35,038 nucleotides of DNA from NCBI GenBank assembly GCA_003240625.1, contig QFMX01000017.1:1-35038 (forward strand), in the 5' to 3' direction. Of this stretch, positions 22,823 through 31,078 are shown piece after piece. A program made the position numbers and the translations under genes. The first letter of the stretch is position 1; each line of letters opens with the position of its first letter. Source of the stretch: Sphingomonas taxi (GTDB lineage: Bacteria; Pseudomonadota; Alphaproteobacteria; Sphingomonadales; Sphingomonadaceae). The notes under the pieces are model-generated. The model worked only from the letters and a program-made list of their open reading frames with translations, was not told where the DNA came from and did no database searches.

Positions 22823-24265
22823 ATGATCGAGCATCAGGAGAGGATTTCCAGCCCACCCGTCCAAGACGGGGGGCGGCCCGCCGGTTCCGAACGGACACGT
22901 GACGGCGCGCGCGTACCGGCCCGGAACTGGGGCGGCGACCAGCGGCCGCTGCGCGAACGCGTTCGTGACTATGACTGGGACGGGCTGATCGAGCCGGCCT
23001 GTGCGACGCTCAGCGCGCTGCTCGAACCCGAAGATCACCGCAAGATCGCCGAAACCTTCTGGCGGCATTACCTGTCGCTGGAATCGGCGCAGCATATCCG
23101 GCGTCATTTCACACCCGGCCTGCTCGAACAGCGGATCACGGCGAGCGGCAACTATGTCCGGCTGCAATATAGCGCGCCCACCGACGATGCCTGGAAGGCG
23201 ATGGCGATCAGCCATGCGGAGGTTTCGCATCGCTCGGGCATCCCCCTGCCCGCGCTGCTCTCGTCGCTGGCGTTTGCGCACAGCGTCACCCTGAACCTGA
23301 TTGCCGACCGGCTGGGTGCGGACATGTCGGCGATGCGGACGCTGAGCGACGTGGTGCAGCGGCTGGCGCTGATCGAGGCGGACATCATGGCGTCGCATCT
23401 CGGCGCGAGCGATGCCGAGGCGGCGCGGGTCGAACGTCAGACGCGCGCGACCGAGTTCCGGGGCAGCATCGCGGCGTCGATCGAGCACACCGCGGCGCTG
23501 GGCGCGCGGATCCGGGTGCAGGCGGCGGGGGCATCGGCGTCGACCCGCGGCATGCTGTGCAAGGCGAGCGAGGTCGCGGCGGCGGCGGAACAGTCCGCAG
23601 TGGCGATGCGCGAGGCGGCGCAGACCACCGCCGGGCTGATCCGCGCGATCGAGGATGCGCGCACCGAAGTCGAGGCAGCCGCGGCCATCGCCGACCGGGC
23701 CTGTACGCAGACCGGCGAGGCGGTCGGCGTATCGGAGGCGCTGAGCGAGCATGCCAAATCGATCGAATCGATCCTCGGGCTAATCCGCAGCATCGCCGGG
23801 CAGACCAACCTGCTCGCGCTGAACGCGACGATCGAGGCGGCGCGGGCGGGCGATGCCGGGCGCGGCTTTGCGGTGGTGGCGCAGGAGGTCAAATCGCTCG
23901 CCAGCCAGACCGCGCGGGCGACCGACGACATCGCCGCGAAGATCGCCGCGATCCAGTCTGCGACCGCGGCGACGGTCGCGACGAATGCGGGGATCAAGGC
24001 GACGGTGACCGAGGTGCAGCACAGCGCCGACCGGATCCGTCACGCGATGGAGGCGCAGGCGCACACCGTCAGCGCGATCACCGCTGCGGTCGACGAGACG
24101 GCGCTGGCGGCGGATTCGATGTCTATGACGATCGCGACCATTCGCGCGGATACCGAGGCGGTGGCGGCGGAGATCGACCAACTGGGCCATGCGTTCGGCG
24201 ACGTCGACGACCAGCTTGGTGTGTTGCGCGGGGCGGCGGACGGGTTTTCGGCTAGCGTGGCTTGA
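22823..24265 (+). CDS. Soluble methyl-accepting chemotaxis protein with helical, globin-like sensor
   Basis: 480 residues from ATG 22823, with AGGAGGGG upstream; the frame is open back into the IS but that part is not coding. Residues about 45-205 form an all-helical sensor region (RERVRDYDWDGLIEPACATL ... FWRHYLSLE ... AISHAEVSHRSGIPLPALL) resembling globin-coupled sensors; a heme-ligand His in SHRSGIP is possible but not certain. The C-terminal half is the receptor signalling domain, with the hairpin tip GQTNLLALNATIEAARAGDA and GRGFAVVAQEVKSLASQT (residues about 327-364). There are no membrane segments, so it is cytoplasmic and would signal to CheA/CheW. A broken paralogue lies just upstream. 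Confidence 0.87.
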   Translation: MIEHQERISSPPVQDGGRPAGSERTRDGARVPARNWGGDQRPLRERVRDYDWDGLIEPACATLSALLEPEDHRKIAETFWRHYLSLESAQHIRRHFTPGLLEQRITASGNYVRLQYSAPTDDAWKAMAISHAEVSHRSGIPLPALLSSLAFAHSVTLNLIADRLGADMSAMRTLSDVVQRLALIEADIMASHLGASDAEAARVERQTRATEFRGSIAASIEHTAALGARIRVQAAGASASTRGMLCKASEVAAAAEQSAVAMREAAQTTAGLIRAIEDARTEVEAAAAIADRACTQTGEAVGVSEALSEHAKSIESILGLIRSIAGQTNLLALNATIEAARAGDAGRGFAVVAQEVKSLASQTARATDDIAAKIAAIQSATAATVATNAGIKATVTEVQHSADRIRHAMEAQAHTVSAITAAVDETALAADSMSMTIATIRADTEAVAAEIDQLGHAFGDVDDQLGVLRGAADGFSASVA

Positions 24266-24279
24266 GGGGGAGGCAGAGT

Positions 24280-24426
24280 AAGAAGGTTGGGTTCACGCGG
24301 AGGCGCGGAGACGCGGAGGGTCCAGCGGAACCGGAGGTTCTCAAAAACCCTCGGCATTACCCGCCCCGTGCGCCAAATGCGCACCATCTCCGCGCCTCCG
24401 CGTCTCCGCGTGAACCAATCCTTCTT
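24280..24426. repeat. Long inverted repeat with GCGGAG-rich arms
   Basis: Left arm from AAGAAGGTTGGGTTCACGCG with iterated GCGGAG units; right arm ends CGTGAACCAATCCTTCTT. About 39 bp each, imperfect, separated by about 68 bp. The iterated GCGGAG/CTCCGC blocks suggest slippage. It lies between the chemoreceptor and SDR genes. Confidence 0.75.
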
Positions 24427-24468
24427 CGGCGTGATGACGGATACGGCCTGCGGCGCTAGAGCGCGGGG

Positions 24469-25158
24469 ATGACTATTCTTCTCACTGGTTCCAGTCGCGG
24501 TATTGGCGCGGCTATTCATGGGGCGCTGACCGACGCGGGCGTCTCCGTCATTGGGCATGGGACCGCTAGCGGTATTCCTGCCGACTTCGCCGATCCTGCG
24601 GCGCCGACCGCGTTATGGAACGCGGCGCTGGAGCAGGCTGATGGCGCGATCGACGTGCTGATCAACAACGCCGGCGTGTTCGAGGCCAGTCCGCTCGCCG
24701 ACGATGACTGGACCGCGCAGTGGGAGCGGACGATGCGGATCAACCTGACCGCGTCGGCTGAGCTGTGTCGGTTGGCGGTGTTGCACTGGCAGGCTCGGGG
24801 TGTTGGTGGTCGGATCGTCAATATCGCCAGCCGGGCTGCGTATCGCGGGGATTCGCCGGCGCATTGGCATTATGCCGCGTCGAAGGCGGGGATGGTGGCG
24901 ATGACCAAGACGATCGCCCGGGGCTATGCTCGCGAGGGGATTCTGGCGTTCGCGGTGTGCCCGGGGTTCACGATGACCGGGATGGCGGAGGATTATCTGG
25001 CGAGCCGCGGGGGCGATGCGTTGCTGGCGGATATTCCGCTCGGCAAGGTTGCCGATCCGGCGGAGGTCGCGTCGGTCGCCCGCTATTGCGCGCTCGAGGC
25101 GCCCGCTTCGATGACGGGGTCGGTGATCGATGTGAATGGGGCGAGCTATGTCCGATAG
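24469..25158 (+). CDS. Short-chain dehydrogenase/reductase family oxidoreductase
   Basis: 229 residues, classical SDR. The NAD(P) motif TGSSRGIG is at residues 6-13, NNAG at 66-69, and the catalytic set is Asn92, Ser121 (IASRAAY), Tyr135 and Lys139 (YAASK). PGFTMTGM and GSVIDVNGASYVR at the end are normal SDR features. The NAD-binding loop is short, and the substrate is not predictable. Its last 11 bp overlap the start of prmA, so they are co-transcribed. Nothing in the context suggests a pathway. Confidence 0.9.
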   Translation: MTILLTGSSRGIGAAIHGALTDAGVSVIGHGTASGIPADFADPAAPTALWNAALEQADGAIDVLINNAGVFEASPLADDDWTAQWERTMRINLTASAELCRLAVLHWQARGVGGRIVNIASRAAYRGDSPAHWHYAASKAGMVAMTKTIARGYAREGILAFAVCPGFTMTGMAEDYLASRGGDALLADIPLGKVADPAEVASVARYCALEAPASMTGSVIDVNGASYVR

Positions 25159-26083
25159 TTGGAAACTCACCCTCCCCTGCACGCGGGCGGAGGCCGAGGC
25201 GATCGATGCGAGTGACGAACTCACGATCGACGCGGTGCTGATGACGACCGAGGAGATCGAGGACGACGTCGAGTCGTGGCGGCTCGATGCGTATTTCGAG
25301 GTGGAGCCCGATGAGGGCACGGTGGCCGCGGTGCGCGCGCTGGTGCCGAGTGCGGCGGGGGCGACAATCGCGGTCGAGCGGTTGGGTGATGCGGACTGGG
25401 TGACGATGAGCCAGGCTGGGCTCGAGCCTTTGTCGGTCGGGCGGTTCTTTGTGCATACCGGGGCGCATGCGGGCAATGTGCCGGCGGACAAGCGCGCGTT
25501 TCTGATCGAGGCTAGCCGGGCGTTCGGGACGGGGCATCACGAGACGACCAGCGGGTGTCTGGCGATGCTCGATGGGTTGGCGGATGCAGACTTTGCGAAC
25601 GTGATCGATATCGGGACCGGGACGGGCTTGCTGGCGTTTGCGGCGGCGCATCTCTGGCCTGAGGCCAAGGTGATGGGGACGGATATCGATCCGGTCTCGA
25701 TCGACGTCACGGCTGAGAATGCTGAGCTGAATGGGGTCGAGGGGATCGATCTGGTTGTCGCGGACGGGACGCTGGACGATGCGATCGTGCCGCGGGCACC
25801 GTATGATCTGGTGATCGCGAATATTCTGGCGGGGCCGCTGGTGTCGATGGCGCCGGAGATCGCTTCGATTTCGGATGCGGGGGCGACGATCGTTCTTGCC
25901 GGGTTGCTGGAGACCCAGCGGGCTGGGGTCGTGGCGGCGTATGAGGCTTGCGGGTGTTCGCTGGAGGCGGTCGACCGGCGGGGGGATTGGAGTGTGCTTC
26001 GGTTGAAGGCTGGGGCGGTGCGGTTCGTGGCGGAGGGGCCGTTCGATCCCAAAGGGCGTGATGGGTGGGCTTTGGATATTTAA
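25148..26083 (+). CDS. prmA: Ribosomal protein L11 methyltransferase
   Basis: SAM-dependent trimethylation of ribosomal protein L11. 311 residues from ATG 25148 (MSDSWKLTLPCTRAEAEAID), preceded by GGGG; an upstream ATG at 25136 lacks a ribosome site. The N-terminal L11-binding domain leads into AFGTGHHETTSGCLAML. SAM motif I is DIGTGTGLLAFAAAHLWP, then VMGTDIDPVSIDVTAENAELN, and the catalytic NIL motif is DLVIANILAGPL. The start overlaps the SDR gene. A perfect hairpin follows the stop. Confidence 0.95.
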   Translation: MSDSWKLTLPCTRAEAEAIDASDELTIDAVLMTTEEIEDDVESWRLDAYFEVEPDEGTVAAVRALVPSAAGATIAVERLGDADWVTMSQAGLEPLSVGRFFVHTGAHAGNVPADKRAFLIEASRAFGTGHHETTSGCLAMLDGLADADFANVIDIGTGTGLLAFAAAHLWPEAKVMGTDIDPVSIDVTAENAELNGVEGIDLVVADGTLDDAIVPRAPYDLVIANILAGPLVSMAPEIASISDAGATIVLAGLLETQRAGVVAAYEACGCSLEAVDRRGDWSVLRLKAGAVRFVAEGPFDPKGRDGWALDI

Positions 26084-26096
26084 GGGAGCCGTAGAG

Positions 26097-26126
26097 GATG
26101 TTCCCCCGCCTTCGCGGGGGAACATC
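26097..26126 (+). terminator. Perfect 13 bp hairpin after prmA (single repeat arm)
   Basis: GATGTTCCCCCGC - CTTC - GCGGGGGAACATC, starting 13 nt after the prmA stop. The stem equals the GTTC + C-rich stem of the dispersed repeats, so it may be a solitary arm recruited as terminator. The T-run after it is short (CCTTT). Confidence 0.6.
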
Positions 26127-26159
26127 CTTTGGGGAGGGTGCGCTCACCCCACCTCCGGC

Positions 26160-26253
26160 ACCACCCCGGCGAAGGCCGGGGCCCAATTGGGATGGCGGTG
26201 CGGCTCTATTTCGGAGGTTCGCCCAATTGGGCCCCGGCCTCCGCCGGGGTGGT
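26160..26253. repeat. Gene-less two-armed repeat, family B
   Basis: The arm ACCACCCCGGCGAAGGCCGG + GGCCCAATTGGG and its inverted copy at 26222-26253 (one change) enclose about 30 bp. The arms match those of the GIY-YIG element at 12259-12638. It lies 18 bp from the phhA stop. Confidence 0.88.
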
Positions 26254-26271
26254 GCTTCTTATTTACTTAAT

Positions 26272-27141
26272 TTACGCGCTGAGTTTCGCGTTCGCGTAGT
26301 CCTGCGTGCCGTCGGTGATAACCACATCGCCTGGCTCGATCCGCGCGACCGGAATATCCGGCAGCGCCTTCAGCTCTTCGTACAGCGGTGCGAAATCCGT
26401 CTCTACCGTCAGCCGGAGCAGCTCGTCGAAGCTCGGGATCACGAAGTAGTTCTGCTGGAAATCGTCGATCCGGTATTCGGTCCGCATAACGCGGGCGAGG
26501 TCGAGCGCGATGCGGTTGGGGCTTGGATCGTCCAGGGCGAAGCGGGTTTCCGCATAGCTGGAGACGATGCCCGAACCGTAGATGCGGAGGCCTTCGGGTT
26601 CGGCGATCAGGCCGAACTCGACCGTGTACCAGTAGAGCCGGCCGAGATATTTCAGCGCGTCGAGCCCGAGCGCGCGCTGGCCGCCGCGGCCGTAGGCGGC
26701 GAGGTAATCCGCGAACACCGGGTCGGCGAGCATCGGCACGTGGCCGAACACGTCGTGGAAGACGTCGGGTTCCTGGAGGTAATCGAGCTGGTCGGGGCGG
26801 CGGATGAAATTGCCCGCGACGAAGCGGCGGTTGGCCATGTGGTCGAAGAACACGTCGTCCGGGACGAGGCCGGGCACTGCGACGACCGACCAGCCGGTGA
26901 GCTTCATGAGGCGTTCCGACAGCTCCTCGAAATCGGGAATGCCGGGCTTCGACAGCTTCAGAACGTCGAGGCCGCGCAGCCAGGCGTTCGACGCGCGGCC
27001 GGGGAGCAGTTTCGACTGGCGGGCGAACAGCGTGTCCCAGGTCGCATGGTCCTCCGCGGTGTAGGCCGACCAGTTCTGCGGGATCGTCCAGTCGGGGGCG
27101 CCTTCGGGCGGGGTGCTCAGTACGTGCGTGTCATTGGCCAT
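26272..27141 (-). CDS. phhA: Phenylalanine-4-hydroxylase
   Basis: Iron- and tetrahydropterin-dependent conversion of phenylalanine to tyrosine. 289 residues, the usual bacterial monomeric size without a regulatory domain. Iron ligands are His129 and His134 (PDVFHDVFGHVP) and Glu175 (LYWYTVEFGL). WTIPQNWSAYTAEDHATW and FVAGNFIRRPDQLDYLQEPD are family-typical. No clear ribosome site precedes ATG 27141. The gene diverges from the DUF2459 gene with a gap of only 22 bp, so its promoter must overlap that gene or the start is leaderless. Confidence 0.96.
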   Translation of the reverse strand: MANDTHVLSTPPEGAPDWTIPQNWSAYTAEDHATWDTLFARQSKLLPGRASNAWLRGLDVLKLSKPGIPDFEELSERLMKLTGWSVVAVPGLVPDDVFFDHMANRRFVAGNFIRRPDQLDYLQEPDVFHDVFGHVPMLADPVFADYLAAYGRGGQRALGLDALKYLGRLYWYTVEFGLIAEPEGLRIYGSGIVSSYAETRFALDDPSPNRIALDLARVMRTEYRIDDFQQNYFVIPSFDELLRLTVETDFAPLYEELKALPDIPVARIEPGDVVITDGTQDYANAKLSA

Positions 27142-27163
27142 GCGGCTGGTCTAGCATGACGGA

Positions 27164-27829
27164 ATGAAGACGGAAACGCGCTGGGTTAAGACGATTCTAT
27201 GGGCGGTCGCGACGGTTCTCGGGCTGGTTGCGAGCTATGCGGTGGCGGGGCTTGTAGGTGGGTCGATCCCCAGCAATCGTGATTGGCGGGCGCCTGCCGA
27301 GGGCGTGCATATTTTCGTCGAGAGCAACGGCGTGCATACCGGGATCATTGTGCCGAAGGTCGCCGCTGGGGTCGATTGGCGCGGGGTAGCTCGGGCGGAG
27401 GACCTGCGCGATCCTCGCTATGGCGCGTTCGATCATGTGTCTTTCGGGTGGGGGGAAAAGGCGTTCTACCTGGAGACGCCGACCTGGGCCGACGTGAAGC
27501 TGCGCACCGTGGTCGGCGCGGCGTTCGGTAGCACGCGGACTTTGATGCATGTCGATCATCTGCCGAGGCCCCGCGCGCAGGATGGGGCGCGGGAGATCGT
27601 GGTGACGCCCGCGCAGTATCGGCGGTTGGCGGCGTATATCCGGGCGAGCTTTCGCGACGGGGGTGCGCGGTATCGGGGGTATGCCGGGTATGATGCGTTT
27701 TATGAGGCTAACGGGCGGTATGACGCGGTTCGGACGTGTAATGGGTGGACGGGGGATGCGCTGCGGTTCGCGGGGGTTCGGGTTGGGGCTTGGACGCCGT
27801 TTCCGGTTACGGTGATGGGATGGTTTTAG
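27164..27829 (+). CDS. TIGR02117/DUF2459 family membrane-anchored protein
   Basis: 221 residues. One N-terminal hydrophobic segment (about residues 9-31: TILWAVATVLGLVASYAVAG) probably anchors it, with the rest in the periplasm. SNGVHTGIIVPK, SFGWGEKAFYLETPTWADVK and TCNGWTGDALRFAGVRVG match the TIGR02117 pattern (from memory). His in VHTG and Cys in TCNGW could form an active site, but no activity is established to my knowledge. It is divergent from phhA with 22 bp between start codons. Ribosome site is weak (ACGGA next to the ATG). Confidence 0.82.
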   Translation: MKTETRWVKTILWAVATVLGLVASYAVAGLVGGSIPSNRDWRAPAEGVHIFVESNGVHTGIIVPKVAAGVDWRGVARAEDLRDPRYGAFDHVSFGWGEKAFYLETPTWADVKLRTVVGAAFGSTRTLMHVDHLPRPRAQDGAREIVVTPAQYRRLAAYIRASFRDGGARYRGYAGYDAFYEANGRYDAVRTCNGWTGDALRFAGVRVGAWTPFPVTVMGWF

Positions 27830-27850
27830 CCGCTGTCCTGCCCGCTAGAT

Positions 27851-27905
27851 TGTTCTCCCGCGAAGGCGGGAGTCCAGACTGGGCTCCCGCCTTCGCGGGA
27901 GAACA
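27851..27905. repeat. Compact two-armed palindromic repeat (GNAN-loop type)
   Basis: TGTTCTCCCGC-GAAG-GCGGGAG + TCCAG and the inverted arm with CCCAG are almost back to back (about 2 bp centre). It is the most compact example of the design and starts 21 bp after the DUF2459 gene stop. Confidence 0.85.
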
Positions 27906-27934
27906 AGGAGGCAGACGGAGCAGTTGTTCGGGCC

Positions 27935-28039
27935 ACCACCCCGGCGAAGGCCGGGGCCCAATTGGGAAACAGCGGTAACCGCGCGCAGTCCGTCGGCGGC
28001 GACGTCACCCTATTGGGCCCCGGCCTTCGCCGGGGTGGT
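27935..28039. repeat. Gene-less two-armed repeat, family B
   Basis: ACCACCCCGGCGAAGGCCGG + GGCCCAATTGGG on the left, inverted copy (with CCTATTGGGCC) at the right, about 38 bp between. The arms are like those of the GIY-YIG element at 12259-12638. It lies 50 bp from the lipoprotein gene stop. Confidence 0.88.
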
Positions 28040-28088
28040 AGTGGAGGGGGGCGGGGTGATAGTGCGGGAGGACGGCGCGCCGGGCCGC

Positions 28089-28367
28089 TCAGTTCCCTGC
28101 GCGGTAGCCCTGGTATTGGCCGCATTCGGAGCGCTGGGGGTCCTTGTTGCAGCGCTTCGCGAGTTCCTTGCGCTGCTTGCCTTCTTCGGCTTCCTGCTTG
28201 CGCATCTTCTTGCCGTAGTTGCGGTCCGACTCTTCCTGGCTGGTCGTGGTCCAGTCGACCGCCTTGCCGGCGACCTGGAACGGTGCCTTCACGATCGAGG
28301 TTGCGGTGCTGATGCAGCCACTTACGAGGAACGGCAGCACCGCGAGTACGGGAAGAACCTTACGCAT
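28089..28367 (-). CDS. Small predicted lipoprotein
   Basis: 92 residues with a lipoprotein signal peptide: MRKVLPVLAVLPFLVSGC, lipobox LVSG-Cys18. The mature part is short and charged (QEESDRNYGKKMRKQEAEEG) with two further Cys in CNKDPQRSEC that could form a disulfide. No family recognised. The ATG at 28367 follows the phosphodiesterase stop without gap (TAAATG), and AGGAG lies about 8 nt upstream inside that gene, so expression is coupled. Confidence 0.8.
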   Translation of the reverse strand: MRKVLPVLAVLPFLVSGCISTATSIVKAPFQVAGKAVDWTTTSQEESDRNYGKKMRKQEAEEGKQRKELAKRCNKDPQRSECGQYQGYRAGN

Positions 28368-29468
28368 TTACTTTACTCCTGTACGCACGGTTCCCTGGGC
28401 TCGGTCGCGCGCTTGGGCCCCGTATAGCGGAAAATCGGTGAAGAATCCGTCGATACCTTGTGCGAGTCCCGCGTCGATCTCGGCGGCGATGTCGCCATGC
28501 GCGGCGGGGTCGGAGCCATGGCGGAAGCGGGTCGGTTCGAAGTAGTTTTCGGCGCGGTAGGTCCAGGGGTGGACTCGCAGGCCCGCCGCGTGCGCATCGG
28601 CGACCAGCGTGGTGGGGGTCGCGTCGGTCCAGAGCATGTTCTTGCTCGGGCCGATGCCGTAGGCGTAGGCGGCGACCGCCTTGAGGCCATCGGGCGTGAT
28701 CATCGCCTTGTAGCTCGGTTGCGCGCCGTCGGCGGGACCGCCCTCGCCGTCCATCAACTGAATCAGACGGACTTTCGTCATCTTGTGGAGGCGCTGGAGG
28801 TTGGCGACCTCGAACGACTGGATGAAGACCGGCGCCTTCGCTGAATCCCAGCCCGCCTCGCGCAGTTCGGCGACGAGCTTCATGTCGGTCGGGTGGCCGA
28901 TGCTCGCGAAATAGGTCGGGTGCTTGGTCTCGGGATAGATGCCGATCGTGCGGCCGGTATCCTTCGTGCGGCGCTTGGCGAGCGCGATGATCTCGGCGAG
29001 CGTGGGGATCTGGAACTGGCCGTCATAGGCTGTGTTGGCGGGGCGGAGCTTGGGCAGGCGTTCCTTCGCGCGCAGCGTCTTCAGTTCGGCGAGCGTGAAG
29101 TCCTCGACGAACCAGCCGGTCATCGTCTGGCCGTCGATCGTCTTCGTGGTTTTCCGGCTAGCGAACTCGGGGTGGTCGGCGACGTTGGTCGTCTCGGCGA
29201 TGTTGTTCTCATGGCGCGCGACGAGCACGTCGTCCTTGGTCGGCACCAGATCGGGCTCGATGAAGTCCGCGCCCTGGTCGATCGCGAGCGAATAGGCCGC
29301 CAGCGTATGCTCGGGCCGGAGCCCGCTCGCGCCGCGATGCGCAATGACGATTAAGGGCGATAATCGGGGAGAAGCTGGCGTCATCGCGGCAGCTTGCCCG
29401 CTTGCCGCCGCCAGTGCCAGCGCAACTATGTATGAGAGCCTGTCGCAATAGGAAACGATTGAGCGCAT
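28368..29468 (-). CDS. glpQ: Periplasmic glycerophosphodiester phosphodiesterase
   Basis: Hydrolyses glycerophosphodiesters to glycerol-3-phosphate and an alcohol. 366 residues from ATG 29468, with AGGAC about 10 nt upstream; an ATG at 29507 lacks a ribosome site. The N-terminal signal peptide is IVALALAAASGQAAA. GDPD motifs are IAHRGASGLRPEHTLAAY (catalytic His44) and FIEPDLVPTKDDVLVARHE (metal-binding Glu/Asp and His), then the strand IYPETKHPTYF. The C-terminal FFTDFP is typical. It forms a two-gene unit with the downstream lipoprotein gene and diverges from the oxidoreductase operon. Confidence 0.93.
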   Translation of the reverse strand: MRSIVSYCDRLSYIVALALAAASGQAAAMTPASPRLSPLIVIAHRGASGLRPEHTLAAYSLAIDQGADFIEPDLVPTKDDVLVARHENNIAETTNVADHPEFASRKTTKTIDGQTMTGWFVEDFTLAELKTLRAKERLPKLRPANTAYDGQFQIPTLAEIIALAKRRTKDTGRTIGIYPETKHPTYFASIGHPTDMKLVAELREAGWDSAKAPVFIQSFEVANLQRLHKMTKVRLIQLMDGEGGPADGAQPSYKAMITPDGLKAVAAYAYGIGPSKNMLWTDATPTTLVADAHAAGLRVHPWTYRAENYFEPTRFRHGSDPAAHGDIAAEIDAGLAQGIDGFFTDFPLYGAQARDRAQGTVRTGVK

Positions 29469-29525
29469 CGGCGTTGAGTCCTCGAAATCCGAACATTCCC
29501 GGCACATTCAACCAGGGGCACCGCC

Positions 29526-30089
29526 ATGCATTTCACGATCAATGGTCAATCATATGACGCCGAGCCCGATATTCGTACGTCGGTACTCGACCTTTGCCGC
29601 GAGCATCTCGGGCTGACGGGCTCGAAGAAGGGCTGCGATCATGGCCAGTGCGGGGCTTGCACGGTGCTGATTAACGGTCGCCGGGTCAATTCCTGCCTGA
29701 CGCTCGCGGTGATGCACCAGGACGACGAGATCACGACGATCGAGGGCATCGGCCAGCCCGGCAATCTCCACGCCTTGCAGGACGCGTTCGTACGGCACGA
29801 CGGGTATCAGTGCGGGTATTGCACGCCGGGGCAGATCTGTTCGGCGGTCGGCATGCTCGACGAGGTCAAGAAGGGCTGGGCCAGCCATGCGTCGGGCGAC
29901 CTGACCGATCCGAAGTTCGACGATGCCGAGATTTCGGAGCGGATGAGCGGCAACCTGTGCCGCTGCGCCGCGTATCCCAACATCGTCGATGCGATCCGCG
30001 AAGTCGGTGGCGCCGAGCCCGCCGGCCGGACCGCCGACGAGAAGGACGCCGCGATGGAAGCCGACGCGCGCGGGGAGCTGGTGGCATGA
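29526..30089 (+). CDS. paoA: Aldehyde/xanthine oxidoreductase 2Fe-2S subunit
   Basis: Electron-transfer subunit with two [2Fe-2S] clusters. 187 residues. Plant-type ferredoxin ligands Cys37, Cys42, Cys45 and Cys57 (GCDHGQCGAC...NSC). The second cluster is Cys96, Cys99, Cys145 and Cys147 (QCGYCTPGQ...LCRC). No Tat signal is seen, unlike E. coli PaoA, so it should be cytoplasmic unless the start is wrong. AGGGG precedes ATG 29526. The stop overlaps the next gene by 4 bp (ATGA). The substrate is not certain; PaoABC-type is the best match because of the 4Fe-4S motif in the next subunit. Confidence 0.9.
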   Translation: MHFTINGQSYDAEPDIRTSVLDLCREHLGLTGSKKGCDHGQCGACTVLINGRRVNSCLTLAVMHQDDEITTIEGIGQPGNLHALQDAFVRHDGYQCGYCTPGQICSAVGMLDEVKKGWASHASGDLTDPKFDDAEISERMSGNLCRCAAYPNIVDAIREVGGAEPAGRTADEKDAAMEADARGELVA

Positions 30090-31078
30090 AGACCTTCGCA
30101 TATGAAAAGGCCGCGACGCCCGAGGCTGCGGTCGCCGCTTCGATTGGGGACATCGATACGGCGGGCGCGAAGTTCATCGCGGGGGGCACGAACCTGCTCG
30201 ACCTGATGAAGTTGCAGGTCGAGACGCCGGACAAGCTCGTCGACATCTCGCGGCTCGATCTTGCGAAGGTCGAGGAGCGCGAGGATGGCGGGCTGACGAT
30301 CGGCGCGCTGGTGCCAAACAGCGATCTTGCCGCCGACCGCCGCGTGGTTGCGAAGTACGAGGTGCTGAGCCGGGCGTTGCTGGCGGGTGCGAGCGGTCAG
30401 TTGCGCAACAAGGCGTCGACCGGGGGCAATCTGCTCCAGCGGACGCGGTGCTATTATTTCTACGACACAGCCGCCGCGTGCAACAAGCGCGAGCCGGGTA
30501 GCGGCTGTTCGGCGATCGGTGGGTTCAACCGCATCCTCGCCGTGCTCGGGACGAGCGAGCACTGCATCGCGACGCATCCGAGCGACATGGCGGTGGCGAT
30601 GCGCGCGCTCGACGCGACGATCGTGACGCTGAAGGCGGACGGCGATCGTCGGCGAATCTCGATCCACGACTTCTATCGCCTGCCGGGCGATACGCCGCAG
30701 ATCGAGACTGTGCTCGAAGCCGGTGAGTTGATCACGCACATCGAGCTGCCCGCCCCGCCGAAGGGCAAGCAGGAGTATCGCAAGGTTCGCGATCGTGCAT
30801 CGTATGCGTTCGCGCTCGTCTCGGTGGCGGCTGTCGTCGACGTGGAGGACGGCGTGATCGCGTCCGCCTCGCTCGCGTTCGGAGGACTTGGGCCGATGCC
30901 GTGGCGCAACCCCGCGGTAGAGGCGGCACTGGTCGGCAAAGCGCCTACCGACGAGGCGTTCGAGGCTGCGGCCACCGCGTTGCTCGCCGATGCAAAGGGT
31001 TATGGCTCGAACGACTTCAAGATCCCCCTCGCCCGTCGCACGCTGATCGCGACGCTGCGCAACGTTACGGGAGCATGA
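30086..31078 (+). CDS. paoB: Aldehyde/xanthine oxidoreductase FAD subunit (4Fe-4S-containing)
   Basis: 330 residues from ATG 30086. The FAD-binding motif is KFIAGGTNLLDLMKLQ, followed by DISRL and SGQLRNKASTGGNLLQ. The segment RCYYFYDTAAACNKREPGSG then C gives Cys122, Cys132 and Cys141, and HCIATHPSDM gives Cys160, the extra [4Fe-4S] cluster typical of PaoB-type subunits. It is overlapped at both ends (ATGA) by the neighbouring subunit genes, so stoichiometric expression is likely. Confidence 0.9.
   Translation: MKTFAYEKAATPEAAVAASIGDIDTAGAKFIAGGTNLLDLMKLQVETPDKLVDISRLDLAKVEEREDGGLTIGALVPNSDLAADRRVVAKYEVLSRALLAGASGQLRNKASTGGNLLQRTRCYYFYDTAAACNKREPGSGCSAIGGFNRILAVLGTSEHCIATHPSDMAVAMRALDATIVTLKADGDRRRISIHDFYRLPGDTPQIETVLEAGELITHIELPAPPKGKQEYRKVRDRASYAFALVSVAAVVDVEDGVIASASLAFGGLGPMPWRNPAVEAALVGKAPTDEAFEAAATALLADAKGYGSNDFKIPLARRTLIATLRNVTGA

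Noticed and set aside
24280..24426. CRISPR-like array from iterated GCGGAG blocks
   Set aside because: No regular spacers or repeat period; it is a two-armed inverted repeat.
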